Notes: generated by a model from the letters alone, not told the origin. Positions 8,454 to 17,195 are shown, counted from the stretch's first letter. The stretch is DNA of 64,000 bases from Methylophaga thalassica MP (GCF_000214595.1 NZ_AFIG01000001.1:620001-684000), one strand, 5' to 3'. Made by a program: numbers and translations.

Positions 8454-9830
8454 TTGATATTGAATATTTTATTAATTGAAGACGAAACGCTTTTTGCAAA
8501 ATCTGTTATGAAGCGTCTGCAGCGAGAGGGTCATACGCCAACAATTGCTGAAACCATTTCTGATGCATACATGGTGTTGGAAAAAACTTTACCAGACATT
8601 ATTCTGCTGGATGTAAGATTACCAGATGCCAGTGGTCTGGACTTCTTACAGGTGTTAAGAGAGCATCAAACTTGGCATGTTATACCAGTGGTTATGATGA
8701 CCGCCTATGGTGAATTAGAAGATGCTGTTCGAGCCATGAAGTTAGGTGCGACAGATTATTTGAAGAAACCTGTTGATTTGGATGAGTTAGTACTCACAGT
8801 CAATAAGGTGATCCAAACACAAAAGCTAAGTCAACAGCTTGACTACTCGCATGTACGGGAGACGCATGGTTCAGAACCTGTGGTAATGGTCGGCCAAAGT
8901 AACGCCATGCAGGCTATCAAGCAACAAATGGAACGCGTCATTCAGTTGGTTGACCGCGCTCAGACTGAATATCCTGTCATTCTCATCAATGGTGAAACTG
9001 GAACAGGCAAAGATGTGCTTGCACGCTATTATCATCAGTCAGGTAAATGGCGAGACAAGCCTTTTGTCCACGTTGATTGTGCAGCCTTACCCAAAGATTT
9101 AATCGAAGCTGAACTATTTGGTTATGAGCGCGGTGCATTTACCAATGCACATCAGGCAAAAGCAGGCTTAATTGAAGTGGCCGAAGATGGGACACTTTTC
9201 TTAGATGAAGTAGGTGAACTACCACTTGAATTGCAATCAAAGTTATTGAATGTGCTAGAACGCCGTCAGATAAGACGAATTGGGGCAACACAAGAAAGGG
9301 CGGTTAATGCACATTTCATCGCAGCAACAAATCGTGACTTACCTCAAATGGTCGCTGATGGCGAGTTTCGTTCAGATCTTTATTTCCGTTTAAACGTGAT
9401 TCAACTTCAGATGCCGCCGTTACGGGAGCGAAAAATTGACATCGCACCATTAGCGGCGCATTTTGTTGAGATGGTTGCAAGACGTTATGGTTTGAAACCT
9501 CCCGTTTTTACAGAAACGGCTGTCAGTGCACTACAAGACTATGATTGGCCAGGCAATATCCGAGAGTTACAACATGTTGTTGAACGTGCAGTGATGATGT
9601 CTGCCGATGGCTTGATTGATGTATCACAATTGATCATGCAGACAACAATCACAACATCTCAACAGCTTGATCCTGTCGAAGTATTGGGACATATGACGCT
9701 TGAACAGGTCGAGAAGTATCTGCTGGAAAAAGCACTGGAGCGAACCGCGGGTAATGTATCTCGTGCTGCACGTGAGCTAGGATTGACAAGAATGGCCATG
9801 CGATATCGCATGGAAAAATATCAATTATAG
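8454..9830 (+). CDS. NtrC-family response regulator with GAFTNA variant
   Basis: The 458-residue protein has a receiver domain with phospho-acceptor Asp53 (LLDVRLPD), an AAA+ domain with Walker A GETGTGKD (180-187) and Walker B FLDE (Asp251-Glu252), and a Fis-type helix-turn-helix (VSRAARELGLTRMAMRYRM). The sigma54-contacting loop, GAFTGA in most family members, reads GAFTNA (227-232, Asn231). The start is TTG 8454; a second in-frame TTG is at 8460, so initiation may be weak. It probably forms a pair with the preceding kinase. Targets are unknown; xoxF, xoxJ and the pseudoazurin gene are nearby candidates. I saw no convincing -24/-12 promoter upstream of those genes. Confidence 0.9.
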   Translation: MILNILLIEDETLFAKSVMKRLQREGHTPTIAETISDAYMVLEKTLPDIILLDVRLPDASGLDFLQVLREHQTWHVIPVVMMTAYGELEDAVRAMKLGATDYLKKPVDLDELVLTVNKVIQTQKLSQQLDYSHVRETHGSEPVVMVGQSNAMQAIKQQMERVIQLVDRAQTEYPVILINGETGTGKDVLARYYHQSGKWRDKPFVHVDCAALPKDLIEAELFGYERGAFTNAHQAKAGLIEVAEDGTLFLDEVGELPLELQSKLLNVLERRQIRRIGATQERAVNAHFIAATNRDLPQMVADGEFRSDLYFRLNVIQLQMPPLRERKIDIAPLAAHFVEMVARRYGLKPPVFTETAVSALQDYDWPGNIRELQHVVERAVMMSADGLIDVSQLIMQTTITTSQQLDPVEVLGHMTLEQVEKYLLEKALERTAGNVSRAARELGLTRMAMRYRMEKYQL

Positions 9831-9831
9831 T

Positions 9832-10236
9832 TTATTTGACGACTTTTAAACTGGGACGGTTTCCTGATTTATTAGTGTTATTTTGAGTCGTGGGTTCAGT
9901 TTTTGGTGGAGGCGGTGGCGTTGGTATATCTTCTTCCGGAAAGAACATGCCTTCGTTATTTTCTTTGCTGTAAATAGCCTGAACAGCAATGATGGGGATA
10001 AATATATCCATTGGTTTGCCGGCAAATCTCGCTGAGAAACTCAGCCAATCATTACTAATATTTAAATCCCGAACTGCATCAGGTGCGATATTCAAGACGA
10101 TACGACTATCGCGTACGAAGTCAGTAGGAACTTGTACACCCTCGTGGTCAGTATTGACCAGTAGATAAGGAGTAGAAGCATTATCTAGTAACCATTCATG
10201 TATGGCTCGAATAAGATATGGCTTTTGTGAAGTCAT
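9832..10236 (-). CDS. sspB: ClpXP adaptor, stringent starvation protein B
   Basis: The 134-residue adaptor delivers ssrA-tagged proteins to the ClpXP protease in the cytoplasm. The N-terminal substrate-binding fold starts PYLIRAIHEWLLDN and includes FSARFAGKP and IPIIAVQAIY. A flexible Pro/Thr/Asn-rich linker follows, ending in the ClpX-docking tail RPSLKVVK. It follows sspA by 3 bp in the petABC-sspAB unit, a common gammaproteobacterial arrangement. The gene is convergent with the response regulator, with only one base between their stop codons and no visible terminator. Confidence 0.93.
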   Translation of the reverse strand: MTSQKPYLIRAIHEWLLDNASTPYLLVNTDHEGVQVPTDFVRDSRIVLNIAPDAVRDLNISNDWLSFSARFAGKPMDIFIPIIAVQAIYSKENNEGMFFPEEDIPTPPPPPKTEPTTQNNTNKSGNRPSLKVVK

Positions 10237-10239
10237 AAT

Positions 10240-10857
10240 TTATCGCATTGCCTTTTCTGCTGCCGTTAAACTCTGTTGGAAACTGTCTCTTCGGAAAATC
10301 TTCTGTGCATATTTTTCTACAGCACTGGCACTTGCTGGTAATTTTATTTTTAATGCCGGAAGACGCCATAATAGAGGGGCTAGCGTGCAGTCCAACACAG
10401 AAAACTCATCACTCATAAAAAACGCTGAGTCTTCAAATAATGGCGCAAGCACCGTTAAATCTTCCTGAATCGTTTTACGTGCTTTACTGACGTTACCTTT
10501 TTCGCGTCCTGAAATAACATTCCAGTGTGAGTACCAGTCTCTGTCTATTCGGTAGAGCATCAGCCGTGTTTTTGCCTTTGCTACAGGGTCGACAGGCATC
10601 AGTGGTGGATGAGGGAAACGTTCATCCAGATATTCAGCTATCACACTCGCGTTGAATAACACTAAATCACGATCAAATAAGGTGGGACCAATTCCATAAG
10701 GATTGGCAATCGCGACCTCTTCCGGCCAAGCGCCATCAATTAAGGTTTCAATATTCGCATCAATATCTTTTTCCTGAAGAATAATGCGAACCTGATGACT
10801 AAAGGGACAAATAGGATCTGAGAAAACCGTCATTTTAGAACGGCGAGTACTATTCAT
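10240..10857 (-). CDS. sspA: Stringent starvation protein A
   Basis: The 205-residue protein has a glutathione-S-transferase fold: a thioredoxin-like N-terminal half (VFSDPICPFSHQVRIILQEK, then NPYGIGPTLFDRD and an LFNASVIAEYLDERFPHPPL-type segment) and an all-helical C-terminal half. In enterobacteria SspA binds RNA polymerase and affects stationary-phase and stress transcription; it is not an enzyme. It lies 43 bp after petC and 3 bp before sspB, so it is likely co-transcribed with the bc1 genes. The CPFS stretch resembles a GST active site, but catalysis is not implied. Confidence 0.93.
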   Translation of the reverse strand: MNSTRRSKMTVFSDPICPFSHQVRIILQEKDIDANIETLIDGAWPEEVAIANPYGIGPTLFDRDLVLFNASVIAEYLDERFPHPPLMPVDPVAKAKTRLMLYRIDRDWYSHWNVISGREKGNVSKARKTIQEDLTVLAPLFEDSAFFMSDEFSVLDCTLAPLLWRLPALKIKLPASASAVEKYAQKIFRRDSFQQSLTAAEKAMR

Positions 10858-10900
10858 TTTTTATCAAATCCTATCATGTCTTCGCTATGCCAAATAATGA

Positions 10901-11605
10901 TCAATGTATATCTTTCCAGAAGGCTTTTTTAAGTGGATAAGCAATCAAGAAAAACACTATCAGGTAGAGCAGAACCCATTTTGCAAGAGCCATTCTTTGT
11001 AGTTTAGATGGCTCACTCATATAGGCAAGAAAGTTAACCAGATCATGCACTAATTGGTTGTACTCATGCGTTGATAACGGTGCATTTTCTAGAGCAATTA
11101 ATTCGCCTGTCTCTGGATCCTTTGTTTGATAACCTTGTTGCTCCCAAAGAACATGAGGCATACCAACATCTTTAAATGCGAGATTATTGGTACCCACTGG
11201 GCGAGAAGAGTCAAGATAGAATGTTCTCAGATAGGTATATAGCCAATCGGTACCTCTGGAACGAGCAATAACCGATAAATCAGGAGGCGTCACGCCAAAC
11301 CATTTCTTTGCATCTTCCGGACGCATTGCAATAGTCATTGTGTCGCCAATTTTGTCAGAGGCAAACATCAGATTATCTTTAACCTGATCATCTGTTAAAC
11401 CAAGATCTTTTGCCATACGGTTGTAGCGCATGTATGCAGCTTGGTGACAACTCAGGCAATAGTTAACAAATGTTTTTGCACCACGCTGTAAAGACGCTTG
11501 ATCGGTGATATCAATGTCTGTGTGATCCAAATGGACACCACCCCCGGCAGCCATAGCCTGTACCGAAAACAGGCTGAGGAAAACAGTAAAAATTAAATGT
11601 TTCAT
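10901..11605 (-). CDS. petC: Cytochrome c1 of the bc1 complex
   Basis: The 234-residue protein has a signal peptide (about 1-20, ending in QAMAA) and one covalent heme site, C50-LS-C53-H54. The sixth-ligand Met region is around TIAMRPEDAKKWFG, and TPPDLSVIARSRG is a family signature. A C-terminal membrane anchor (about 209-227) ends in a short charged cytoplasmic tail. It passes electrons from the Rieske protein to soluble carriers on the periplasmic side. The start codon overlaps the petB stop by one base, showing tight coupling in petABC. Confidence 0.96.
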   Translation of the reverse strand: MKHLIFTVFLSLFSVQAMAAGGGVHLDHTDIDITDQASLQRGAKTFVNYCLSCHQAAYMRYNRMAKDLGLTDDQVKDNLMFASDKIGDTMTIAMRPEDAKKWFGVTPPDLSVIARSRGTDWLYTYLRTFYLDSSRPVGTNNLAFKDVGMPHVLWEQQGYQTKDPETGELIALENAPLSTHEYNQLVHDLVNFLAYMSEPSKLQRMALAKWVLLYLIVFFLIAYPLKKAFWKDIH

Positions 11606-12831
11606 TAGCTTGTTACCCTTTCTGGTACAGGTTTATCTTTATCAAATTTCGTGTAGAACGGCATAAAGATGAAAAATGCAAAATAGATAACTGACGAAAT
11701 TTGAGCAATCAGCGTGTAAAGCTCTGTGGCAGGTTGTGTGCCTAAAAAGCCTAAAACTAAGAAGCTGATAATAAACAAGGTTAATGCAATCTTGAAATAA
11801 GGGCCACGGTAACGAATTGATTTTACTGGGCTTCTATCTAACCAAGGTAACAAAAATAAGAACACGATGGATAAGCCCATGGCAACAACGCCAGGGAATG
11901 CTGATGCATTGATGCTTGGCACCGCTCTTAAAATTGCATAGAAAGGCGTGAAATACCAGACAGGGGCAATATGCTCTGGTGTTTTCAACGGATCCGCTGG
12001 AATGAAGTTAGCATGTTCCAAGAACCAACCACCCATTTCTGGCATATAGAACAACACCAACGAAAAGATAAATAAGAAGACAATAACGCCAACAATATCT
12101 TTCACCGTATAGTAAGGATGGAATGGAATACCGTCTAATGGTTTGCCTTCTTTATTCTTAAGTTTCTTAATTTCAACGCCATCAGGATTATTAGAACCAA
12201 CTTCATGCAAGGCAATGATGTGGGCAACAACCAGTCCCAGTAACACGATTGGTAAAGCAATAACATGGAAAGCGAAGAAACGATTCAGAGTTGCATCAGC
12301 TACAACGAAGTCACCACGAATCCATAAAGCGAGTTGTTCGCCAATGAAGGGAATAGCGCCGAACAGTGAAATAATAACCTGAGCACCCCAGTAAGACATT
12401 TGTCCCCACGGCAGCAGATAACCCATAAAGGCTTCCGCCATCAATACGAGATATATCAACATACCAAACAGCCACACGAGCTCGCGTGGTTGTTTATAAG
12501 AACCGTAAATTAAACCCCGGAACATATGCAAATAGACGACGATGAAAAAAGCAGAAGCGCCAGTGGAATGCATATAGCGGATTAACCAGCCCCATGGAAC
12601 ATCACGCATGATGTATTCAACGGAAGCAAAAGCTAGTGCCGCATCAGGTTTGTAGTTCATTGTCAGGAATATTCCAGTGACAATTTGTATGACCAAAACC
12701 AATAAGGCTAAAGACCCAAAGAAATACCAGAAATTGAAATTCTTCGGTGCGTAATATTCAGAAAGATGTTCTCTCCACATTTTAGATGCGGGAAAACGGG
12801 CATCAACCCAATTCATAAATCCGGAAAACAT
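11605..12831 (-). CDS. petB: Cytochrome b of the bc1 complex
   Basis: The 408-residue integral membrane subunit carries two b hemes and the quinol-oxidising Qo and quinone-reducing Qi sites. Eight or so membrane helices are evident. Heme-ligand helices contain RYMHSTGAS with HMFRGLIYG, and FFAFHVIALP with VAHIIALHEVG. The Qo motif reads PVWY (in APVWYFTPFYAILR) instead of the PEWY of mitochondria and alphaproteobacteria, a variant known in beta- and gammaproteobacteria. It lies between petA and petC with one-base overlaps on both sides. Confidence 0.97.
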   Translation of the reverse strand: MFSGFMNWVDARFPASKMWREHLSEYYAPKNFNFWYFFGSLALLVLVIQIVTGIFLTMNYKPDAALAFASVEYIMRDVPWGWLIRYMHSTGASAFFIVVYLHMFRGLIYGSYKQPRELVWLFGMLIYLVLMAEAFMGYLLPWGQMSYWGAQVIISLFGAIPFIGEQLALWIRGDFVVADATLNRFFAFHVIALPIVLLGLVVAHIIALHEVGSNNPDGVEIKKLKNKEGKPLDGIPFHPYYTVKDIVGVIVFLFIFSLVLFYMPEMGGWFLEHANFIPADPLKTPEHIAPVWYFTPFYAILRAVPSINASAFPGVVAMGLSIVFLFLLPWLDRSPVKSIRYRGPYFKIALTLFIISFLVLGFLGTQPATELYTLIAQISSVIYFAFFIFMPFYTKFDKDKPVPERVTS

Positions 12832-13427
12832 TATGCAGCTCCTTCTGAACTTTCACCAACGATAACGACGTTATCACCCTGGAAATGATAAGGAGGTACC
12901 AGCATATTCTTAGGAGCAGGCATATTTTGAAAGACACGGCCAGCTAAATCATATCGCGAACCGTGACACGGGCAAAAGAAGCCGCCTTTCCAATCTTTTC
13001 CAAGATCTTCCGGTGCTAATTCGGGCCTGTATGTAGGTGAGCAGCCCAAATGGGTACAAATACCGACAAGTACCATCAATTCGTCACGGATAGAGCGAGC
13101 TTCATTTTGACAGTATGATGGTTGTTGGCTGGCCATTTCACTACGAGGGTCAACGAGTCTATCGTCTAATGAAACAAGCGTTTCAATTGTTTCCTCGCTG
13201 CGTCTGAAAATCCAGACGGGTTTTCCTTGCCACTCAACGGTCAGTAATTGCCCTTTTTCTAATTTACTAATATCCACTTCAACAGGTGCGCCAGCAGCTT
13301 GAGCTTTTGCACTAGGTAGCATGGATGAAACAAATGGTACGGCAACGGCGACTGCACCAGCCCCACCAACAACACTGGCAGCTGCGGTTAGAAATCGCCT
13401 TTTGCCTGTATCGACATTGTGACTCAT
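12831..13427 (-). CDS. petA: Rieske iron-sulfur subunit of the bc1 complex
   Basis: The 198-residue protein starts with a Tat-type signal and anchor (GKRRFLTAAASVVGGAG, hydrophobic through about residue 32). The Rieske [2Fe-2S] site is complete: CTHLGC and CPCHGSRYDLAGRVF, with two Cys and two His ligands plus the disulfide cysteines. It carries electrons from quinol at the Qo site to cytochrome c1. It is the first gene of petABC-sspAB. A long imperfect hairpin (13471-13509) lies in its upstream region. Confidence 0.96.
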   Translation of the reverse strand: MSHNVDTGKRRFLTAAASVVGGAGAVAVAVPFVSSMLPSAKAQAAGAPVEVDISKLEKGQLLTVEWQGKPVWIFRRSEETIETLVSLDDRLVDPRSEMASQQPSYCQNEARSIRDELMVLVGICTHLGCSPTYRPELAPEDLGKDWKGGFFCPCHGSRYDLAGRVFQNMPAPKNMLVPPYHFQGDNVVIVGESSEGAA

Positions 13428-13470
13428 TGACGGAGTCCTCCCAGCTTTCTGAAAATCTTAAAATTCCCTA

Positions 13471-13509
13471 TTAACCGCATGAATTATTATTGTTCAATGC
13501 TGCGGTTAA
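13471..13509. promoter_or_regulatory. Inverted repeat upstream of petA
   Basis: TTAACCGCA (13471-13479) and TGCGGTTAA (13501-13509) are perfect 9-bp arms around a 21-nt spacer, and a secondary GAA/TTC pairing lies inside. The repeat is 44-82 bp upstream of the petA start and has no T tract. It may be an operator or a structured 5' leader of the bc1 transcript. Confidence 0.45.
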
Positions 13510-13554
13510 CTACAAAACTCATAAATATTATCATAGTACTGGAAGCAAAGGATC

Positions 13555-13586
13555 AAAAAAGCCCGCCTAGAATTAGGCGGGCTTTT
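13555..13586 (-). terminator. Intrinsic terminator of the pseudoazurin gene
   Basis: GCCCGCCTA-GAAT-TAGGCGGGC is a perfect 9-bp GC-rich stem, flanked by A6 on the plus-strand left side (T6 after the stem on the minus strand) and T4 on the right. It lies 26 bp after the pseudoazurin stop codon. Confidence 0.92.
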
Positions 13587-13611
13587 CATCTTGGAACGAT
13601 TTTAATCGAAC

Positions 13612-14055
13612 TTATTTAGCAGCTTTTGCGGCTTTTTTCACCAGACGTTTCAGAGCGCCTTTAGGTTTAGTGGCTTCGATAGCTTCTAAGTTAGTTGGTT
13701 TACCAACGATAACGACACCACCCATACCAGCACCCCAATGCGGGTCACATTTGTATAAGTAAACACCTTCTACTGTTAAAGGTTGTGTTGTGAAGTTTTC
13801 ACCCATTTGTGAAGTCCAACCTGTTGCGCCTTCTGGGATGTACTCATGTTCACCATCAGCTTCAACAAATTTAGTGTTGGTGATGTGACCGTTCATGTTT
13901 TCGAAAGAAACTGTATCACCTGGTTGAATTTGAATAACCATTGGTTTGAATGATGTCACTTGGGCTGTTACTGTGTGGTTTTCAGCCATTACTGAAGTTG
14001 ACATCAAAGTCGCTGCAGTTAAAGTAGCAGCAATAAGTGATTTACCATATTTCAT
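13612..14055 (-). CDS. Pseudoazurin-type blue copper protein
   Basis: The 147-residue periplasmic electron carrier has a signal peptide (about 1-24, ending in SVMA) and a single cupredoxin domain. Type I copper ligands are readable as His in MNGHITN and the Cys, His and Met of YKCDPHWGAGMGG, the spacing of pseudoazurin. A Lys/Ala-rich C-terminal helix (RLVKKAAKAAK) is typical of the family. It could accept electrons from the bc1 complex or from a periplasmic dehydrogenase; the partner is not shown. AAGAGGATT precedes the start. It appears monocistronic, with its own terminator and tandem 11-bp repeats upstream. Confidence 0.9.
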   Translation of the reverse strand: MKYGKSLIAATLTAATLMSTSVMAENHTVTAQVTSFKPMVIQIQPGDTVSFENMNGHITNTKFVEADGEHEYIPEGATGWTSQMGENFTTQPLTVEGVYLYKCDPHWGAGMGGVVIVGKPTNLEAIEATKPKGALKRLVKKAAKAAK

Positions 14056-14115
14056 TATTAATCCTCTTGTTTTCTTAGGTTATTTGACCCAGTGCGATGC
14101 AAGTTTGGCACAACC

Positions 14116-14137
14116 AAACTGAACCGAAACTGAACGG
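14116..14137. promoter_or_regulatory. Tandem 11-bp direct repeat upstream of the pseudoazurin gene
   Basis: AAACTGAACCG (14116-14126) is followed at once by AAACTGAACGG (14127-14137), matching at 10 of 11 positions. The repeat is 61-82 bp upstream of the start codon. A period of one helical turn on the same DNA face is typical of activator sites, but no regulator is known here. Confidence 0.45.
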
Positions 14138-14222
14138 ATAAAATAGTTATCTCTTTGGTATATATTGATTTAAGTCGGCTAGAACCGCGCGACATACTAA
14201 CCTGACTTTTGTCATAAAGTCC

Positions 14223-14257
14223 AAAAAAGTGAGTGGTTTGCGTCAAATAACTCACTT
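14223..14257 (-). terminator. Intrinsic terminator of the ABC exporter gene
   Basis: On the minus strand AAGTGAGT and ACTCACTT form an 8-bp stem with a 15-nt loop, followed by T residues. The stem begins inside the TAA stop codon of the exporter. It separates that gene from the pseudoazurin promoter region. Confidence 0.75.
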
Positions 14258-16025
14258 ATACAACGTTATTTGTTTCTGTATGACTTTGCTGTAGCTGCCA
14301 CATGGAAGCATAGACACCGTTTTGGGCTAGTAATTGTTGATGAGTGCCTTGCTCTATAATCTCACCTTTGTCCATCACCAAAATCTGATTTGCGTCGATG
14401 ATAGTGGACAGCCTGTGAGCAATAACCAAAGTCGTCTTATTCAGGCTAATATTGATGATTTCCTTGCCAATACGTTGTTCAGAATGACTGTCCAGTGCTG
14501 AAGTGGCTTCATCAAAGCATAACACTTTGGGATTTTTCAGAAGGGTACGAGCAATGGCAAGCCGTTGTTTTTCGCCACCCGATAATTTCAAACCTCGTTC
14601 GCCAACGATAGTGTTATAGCCATCAGGTAATTGTTGAATGAAGTCATGAAGATTGGCTTGTTTCGCTGCTGCAGTCACAGCTTCAGTGTTGGCAGATGGT
14701 TTGCCATAAGCAATATTGTGGTAAATCGTATCGTTAAATAAAACGGTGTCTTGAGGCACTATGCCAATGTGTTTTCGCAGGCTGTTTTGGGTCACGTGTT
14801 TGATATCTTGATTATCGATTTCTATATGACCCATTTGTGGATCATAAAAACGATAAAGCAGCCTGATAATGGTAGATTTTCCGGAACCACTTGGTCCTAC
14901 AATGGCGAGTTTTTGCCCTGCTTTCGCGGTGAAACTAATGTTTTTCAGAATGACTCTATCCGGGTGGTATGAAAAACCGACATTTACAAACTTGACCTCT
15001 CCCAAACTTATATCAATATCCTTTGCATCGTCATTATCAGAAATTTCTTTTTGTTGTTCGAGTAAATGAAACATGCGTTCCATATCGGCCAGTGAATGAC
15101 GAATTTCTCTGTAGACAAACCCTAAAAAACCCAGAGGCATATAAAGCTGGAGAAGATAAGCATTAATCAGTACAAGATCGCCGAGTGATAACTGACCATC
15201 AACTACTCCTTGTCCCGCAAGTAGCATGAGTGCGGTCAAGCCAGCAGAAATGATAACACCCTGACCAATATTCAAAACGGACAGTGACGTCTGGTTATGG
15301 ATGGCAGATTTTTCCCACGACGCTAATTTTTTATCGTATTGCGAAACCTCCAGTTCCTCATTATTAAAATATTTAACGGTTTCGTAATTAATCAGACTGT
15401 CTATCGCTTGATTATTCGCTTGAGAATCCATTTCATTCATGCGCCTGCGATAGCGCATCCGCCACTCAGTGATAATGAGGGTATAAAAGATATATATGAG
15501 AATTGTACTGGTGGTGATAATCGCAAAAATACTGTCGTAATTAATGAGTAATATTGCAGTGACTAATCCAATTTCTACCAATGTAGGTAAGATATTGAAT
15601 ATCATGAAGTTCATCAGAAAACTGATGCCGCGACTACCGCGTTCTATATCGCGTGAGATACCACCGGTTTGTCTCTGCAAATGAAATTGAAGTGATAACT
15701 CGTGTAAATGAGCCAGTATCTGTGAGGCGATTCTACGAACAGAGCGAAAAATGACTTTGGCGAATAGCGCATCTCGAAGTTCACTAAATGCACTGCTAGC
15801 CAGTCTCAGAAGTCCGTAAGCTACTAACATCATCACGGGCAGATAGATGATATTCTGATGCTGGGGATCTAAAGCATCAATAGCATGTTTAAGTGTCAGG
15901 GGGACTGCAACGTTAGCCAGCTTTGCTAGGGTGAGCAGGCTGAGTGCAAGTAATACACGGCCTTTAAATTTTTTTATAAAAGGAATAAGTCGGCGTATTG
16001 CCTGCCAATCGTTTTTGGATGTCAT
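14256..16025 (-). CDS. ATM1/HMT-type ABC exporter, fused membrane and ATPase domains
   Basis: The 589-residue half-transporter has a six-helix membrane domain (about 20-310) and a C-terminal ATPase domain with Walker A GPSGSGKS, signature LSGGEKQRLAIART, Walker B VLCFDEATSALD and H-loop IAHRLSTI. Order and length fit the ATM1-type family of inner-membrane exporters, which move glutathione-linked metal or sulfur compounds. MsbA-like lipid export is a less likely alternative. It functions as a homodimer in known relatives. The gene stands alone, divergent from the fmdB-aspS unit. Confidence 0.85.
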   Translation of the reverse strand: MTSKNDWQAIRRLIPFIKKFKGRVLLALSLLTLAKLANVAVPLTLKHAIDALDPQHQNIIYLPVMMLVAYGLLRLASSAFSELRDALFAKVIFRSVRRIASQILAHLHELSLQFHLQRQTGGISRDIERGSRGISFLMNFMIFNILPTLVEIGLVTAILLINYDSIFAIITTSTILIYIFYTLIITEWRMRYRRRMNEMDSQANNQAIDSLINYETVKYFNNEELEVSQYDKKLASWEKSAIHNQTSLSVLNIGQGVIISAGLTALMLLAGQGVVDGQLSLGDLVLINAYLLQLYMPLGFLGFVYREIRHSLADMERMFHLLEQQKEISDNDDAKDIDISLGEVKFVNVGFSYHPDRVILKNISFTAKAGQKLAIVGPSGSGKSTIIRLLYRFYDPQMGHIEIDNQDIKHVTQNSLRKHIGIVPQDTVLFNDTIYHNIAYGKPSANTEAVTAAAKQANLHDFIQQLPDGYNTIVGERGLKLSGGEKQRLAIARTLLKNPKVLCFDEATSALDSHSEQRIGKEIINISLNKTTLVIAHRLSTIIDANQILVMDKGEIIEQGTHQQLLAQNGVYASMWQLQQSHTETNNVV

Positions 16026-16183
16026 TAGTATAGTTTAGCGCATTAAATTAGCGATGATGTAAGTGAGCACGGCGGCAATAAAGATTTTTAGTTATAATTA
16101 ATGGGTTTAACTCTTGAAATGCGGCTTTCGAGACACTATAAAAGTGGTCTCCAATATTTGTTTTATCGTATGAGGAAGGAATA

Positions 16184-16456
16184 ATGCCACTTTATGAATA
16201 TCGCTGTGATGCGTGTGGTCATGAATTTGAAGCATTGCAAAAAATTAGTGATGAACCATTGGTTGATTGTCCAGCCTGTCAAGAAGCGCAGTTACGCAAA
16301 TTGGTATCGGCGTCAGGGTTTCGTTTGAAGGGTGATGGCTGGTATGAAACTGATTTTAAAACAGGCAGTAAACGTAATTTAGCAGATACAGGAACGAGCG
16401 ATAGCGGAAAAAAGACTAATGCAGCCGCATGCGGTACCGGTTGTGGCTGCCATTAA
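16184..16456 (+). CDS. FmdB-family zinc-ribbon protein
   Basis: The 90-residue protein begins MPLYEYRCDACGHEFE and has a second pair of cysteines in CPACQEA, forming one zinc ribbon of the FmdB type. The tail is Cys-rich (AACGTGCGCH), as in many family members. The founding member was linked to formamidase regulation in Methylophilus, but most have no known function. AGGAAGGAATA gives a strong ribosome site. It leads the common gene order fmdB-like, DUF502, aspS. Confidence 0.9.
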   Translation: MPLYEYRCDACGHEFEALQKISDEPLVDCPACQEAQLRKLVSASGFRLKGDGWYETDFKTGSKRNLADTGTSDSGKKTNAAACGTGCGCH

Positions 16457-16479
16457 TCATGTTTGAACCTAAGTCATAA

Positions 16480-17124
16480 ATGCGTAAATATCTGATAGCG
16501 GGATTGTTAGTCTGGATGCCGTTGGGCATTACATTCCTTGTTATCCGCGCTATCGTTGGATTTCTTGATCAAACATTATTACTACTACCCGATGCTTATC
16601 AACCGGATAATTTCTTAGGTATCCATATCCCCGGGCTGGGAGTGTTATTAGCGGTTGTATTGGTATTAGCAACGGGTATGATTGTTGCCAATCTGTTAGG
16701 GCGACGGTTAGTGAATGCCTGGGAATCCTTGTTATCAAGGATTCCTCTGGTCAGAACACTCTATGCGGGTATCAAGCAAATTTTAGAAGCCGTATTAGCG
16801 ACAGATGGACAGTCATTTCGCCGTGTACTTTTGGTGGAATATCCAAGAAAAGGGGCTTGGAGTCTCGCTTTTATGACGTCAGATCAGCTCGGTGAGGTAC
16901 AAGAAAAAACACGATCCGAAGTGATCAGTGTTTTTATACCAACAACGCCTAATCCAACCTCCGGCTTTGTGCTCATGTTGCCAAAAGAGGATGTGATTGA
17001 GTTGGAGATGAGTGTCGAACAAGGCTTAAAAATGATTATCTCAATGGGGGTCGTTGTGCCTGATTGGGAAAAAGAACAATTATTGAAACAACAGGCTCAG
17101 CAGAAAAAGCCTGAACAAGCGTAA
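16480..17124 (+). CDS. DUF502 family membrane protein
   Basis: The 214-residue inner-membrane protein has two N-terminal membrane helices (about 4-25 and 48-72). The family motif SLLSRIPLVRTLYAGIKQI and the segment VFIPTTPNPTSGFVLMLPKED match the DUF502 pattern. The C-terminus is soluble and charged (KKPEQA). Its role is not established. It sits 23 bp after the zinc-ribbon gene and 71 bp before aspS, a conserved arrangement. Confidence 0.9.
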   Translation: MRKYLIAGLLVWMPLGITFLVIRAIVGFLDQTLLLLPDAYQPDNFLGIHIPGLGVLLAVVLVLATGMIVANLLGRRLVNAWESLLSRIPLVRTLYAGIKQILEAVLATDGQSFRRVLLVEYPRKGAWSLAFMTSDQLGEVQEKTRSEVISVFIPTTPNPTSGFVLMLPKEDVIELEMSVEQGLKMIISMGVVVPDWEKEQLLKQQAQQKKPEQA

Positions 17125-17195
17125 AATTAAGGGTTCGAATTCTATTTTTCAGAACTCAATTGCAAACTATAAAAATTTAAAGATTGGAAGTTATT

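Noticed and set aside
14101-14140. Sigma54 (-24/-12) promoter ahead of the pseudoazurin gene
   Set aside because: GG and GC elements on the minus strand are spaced three bases too far apart for the consensus.
14058-14255. 65-codon minus-strand open frame upstream of the pseudoazurin gene
   Set aside because: It covers the exporter terminator and the pseudoazurin promoter region, has no family resemblance and no membrane or signal feature.
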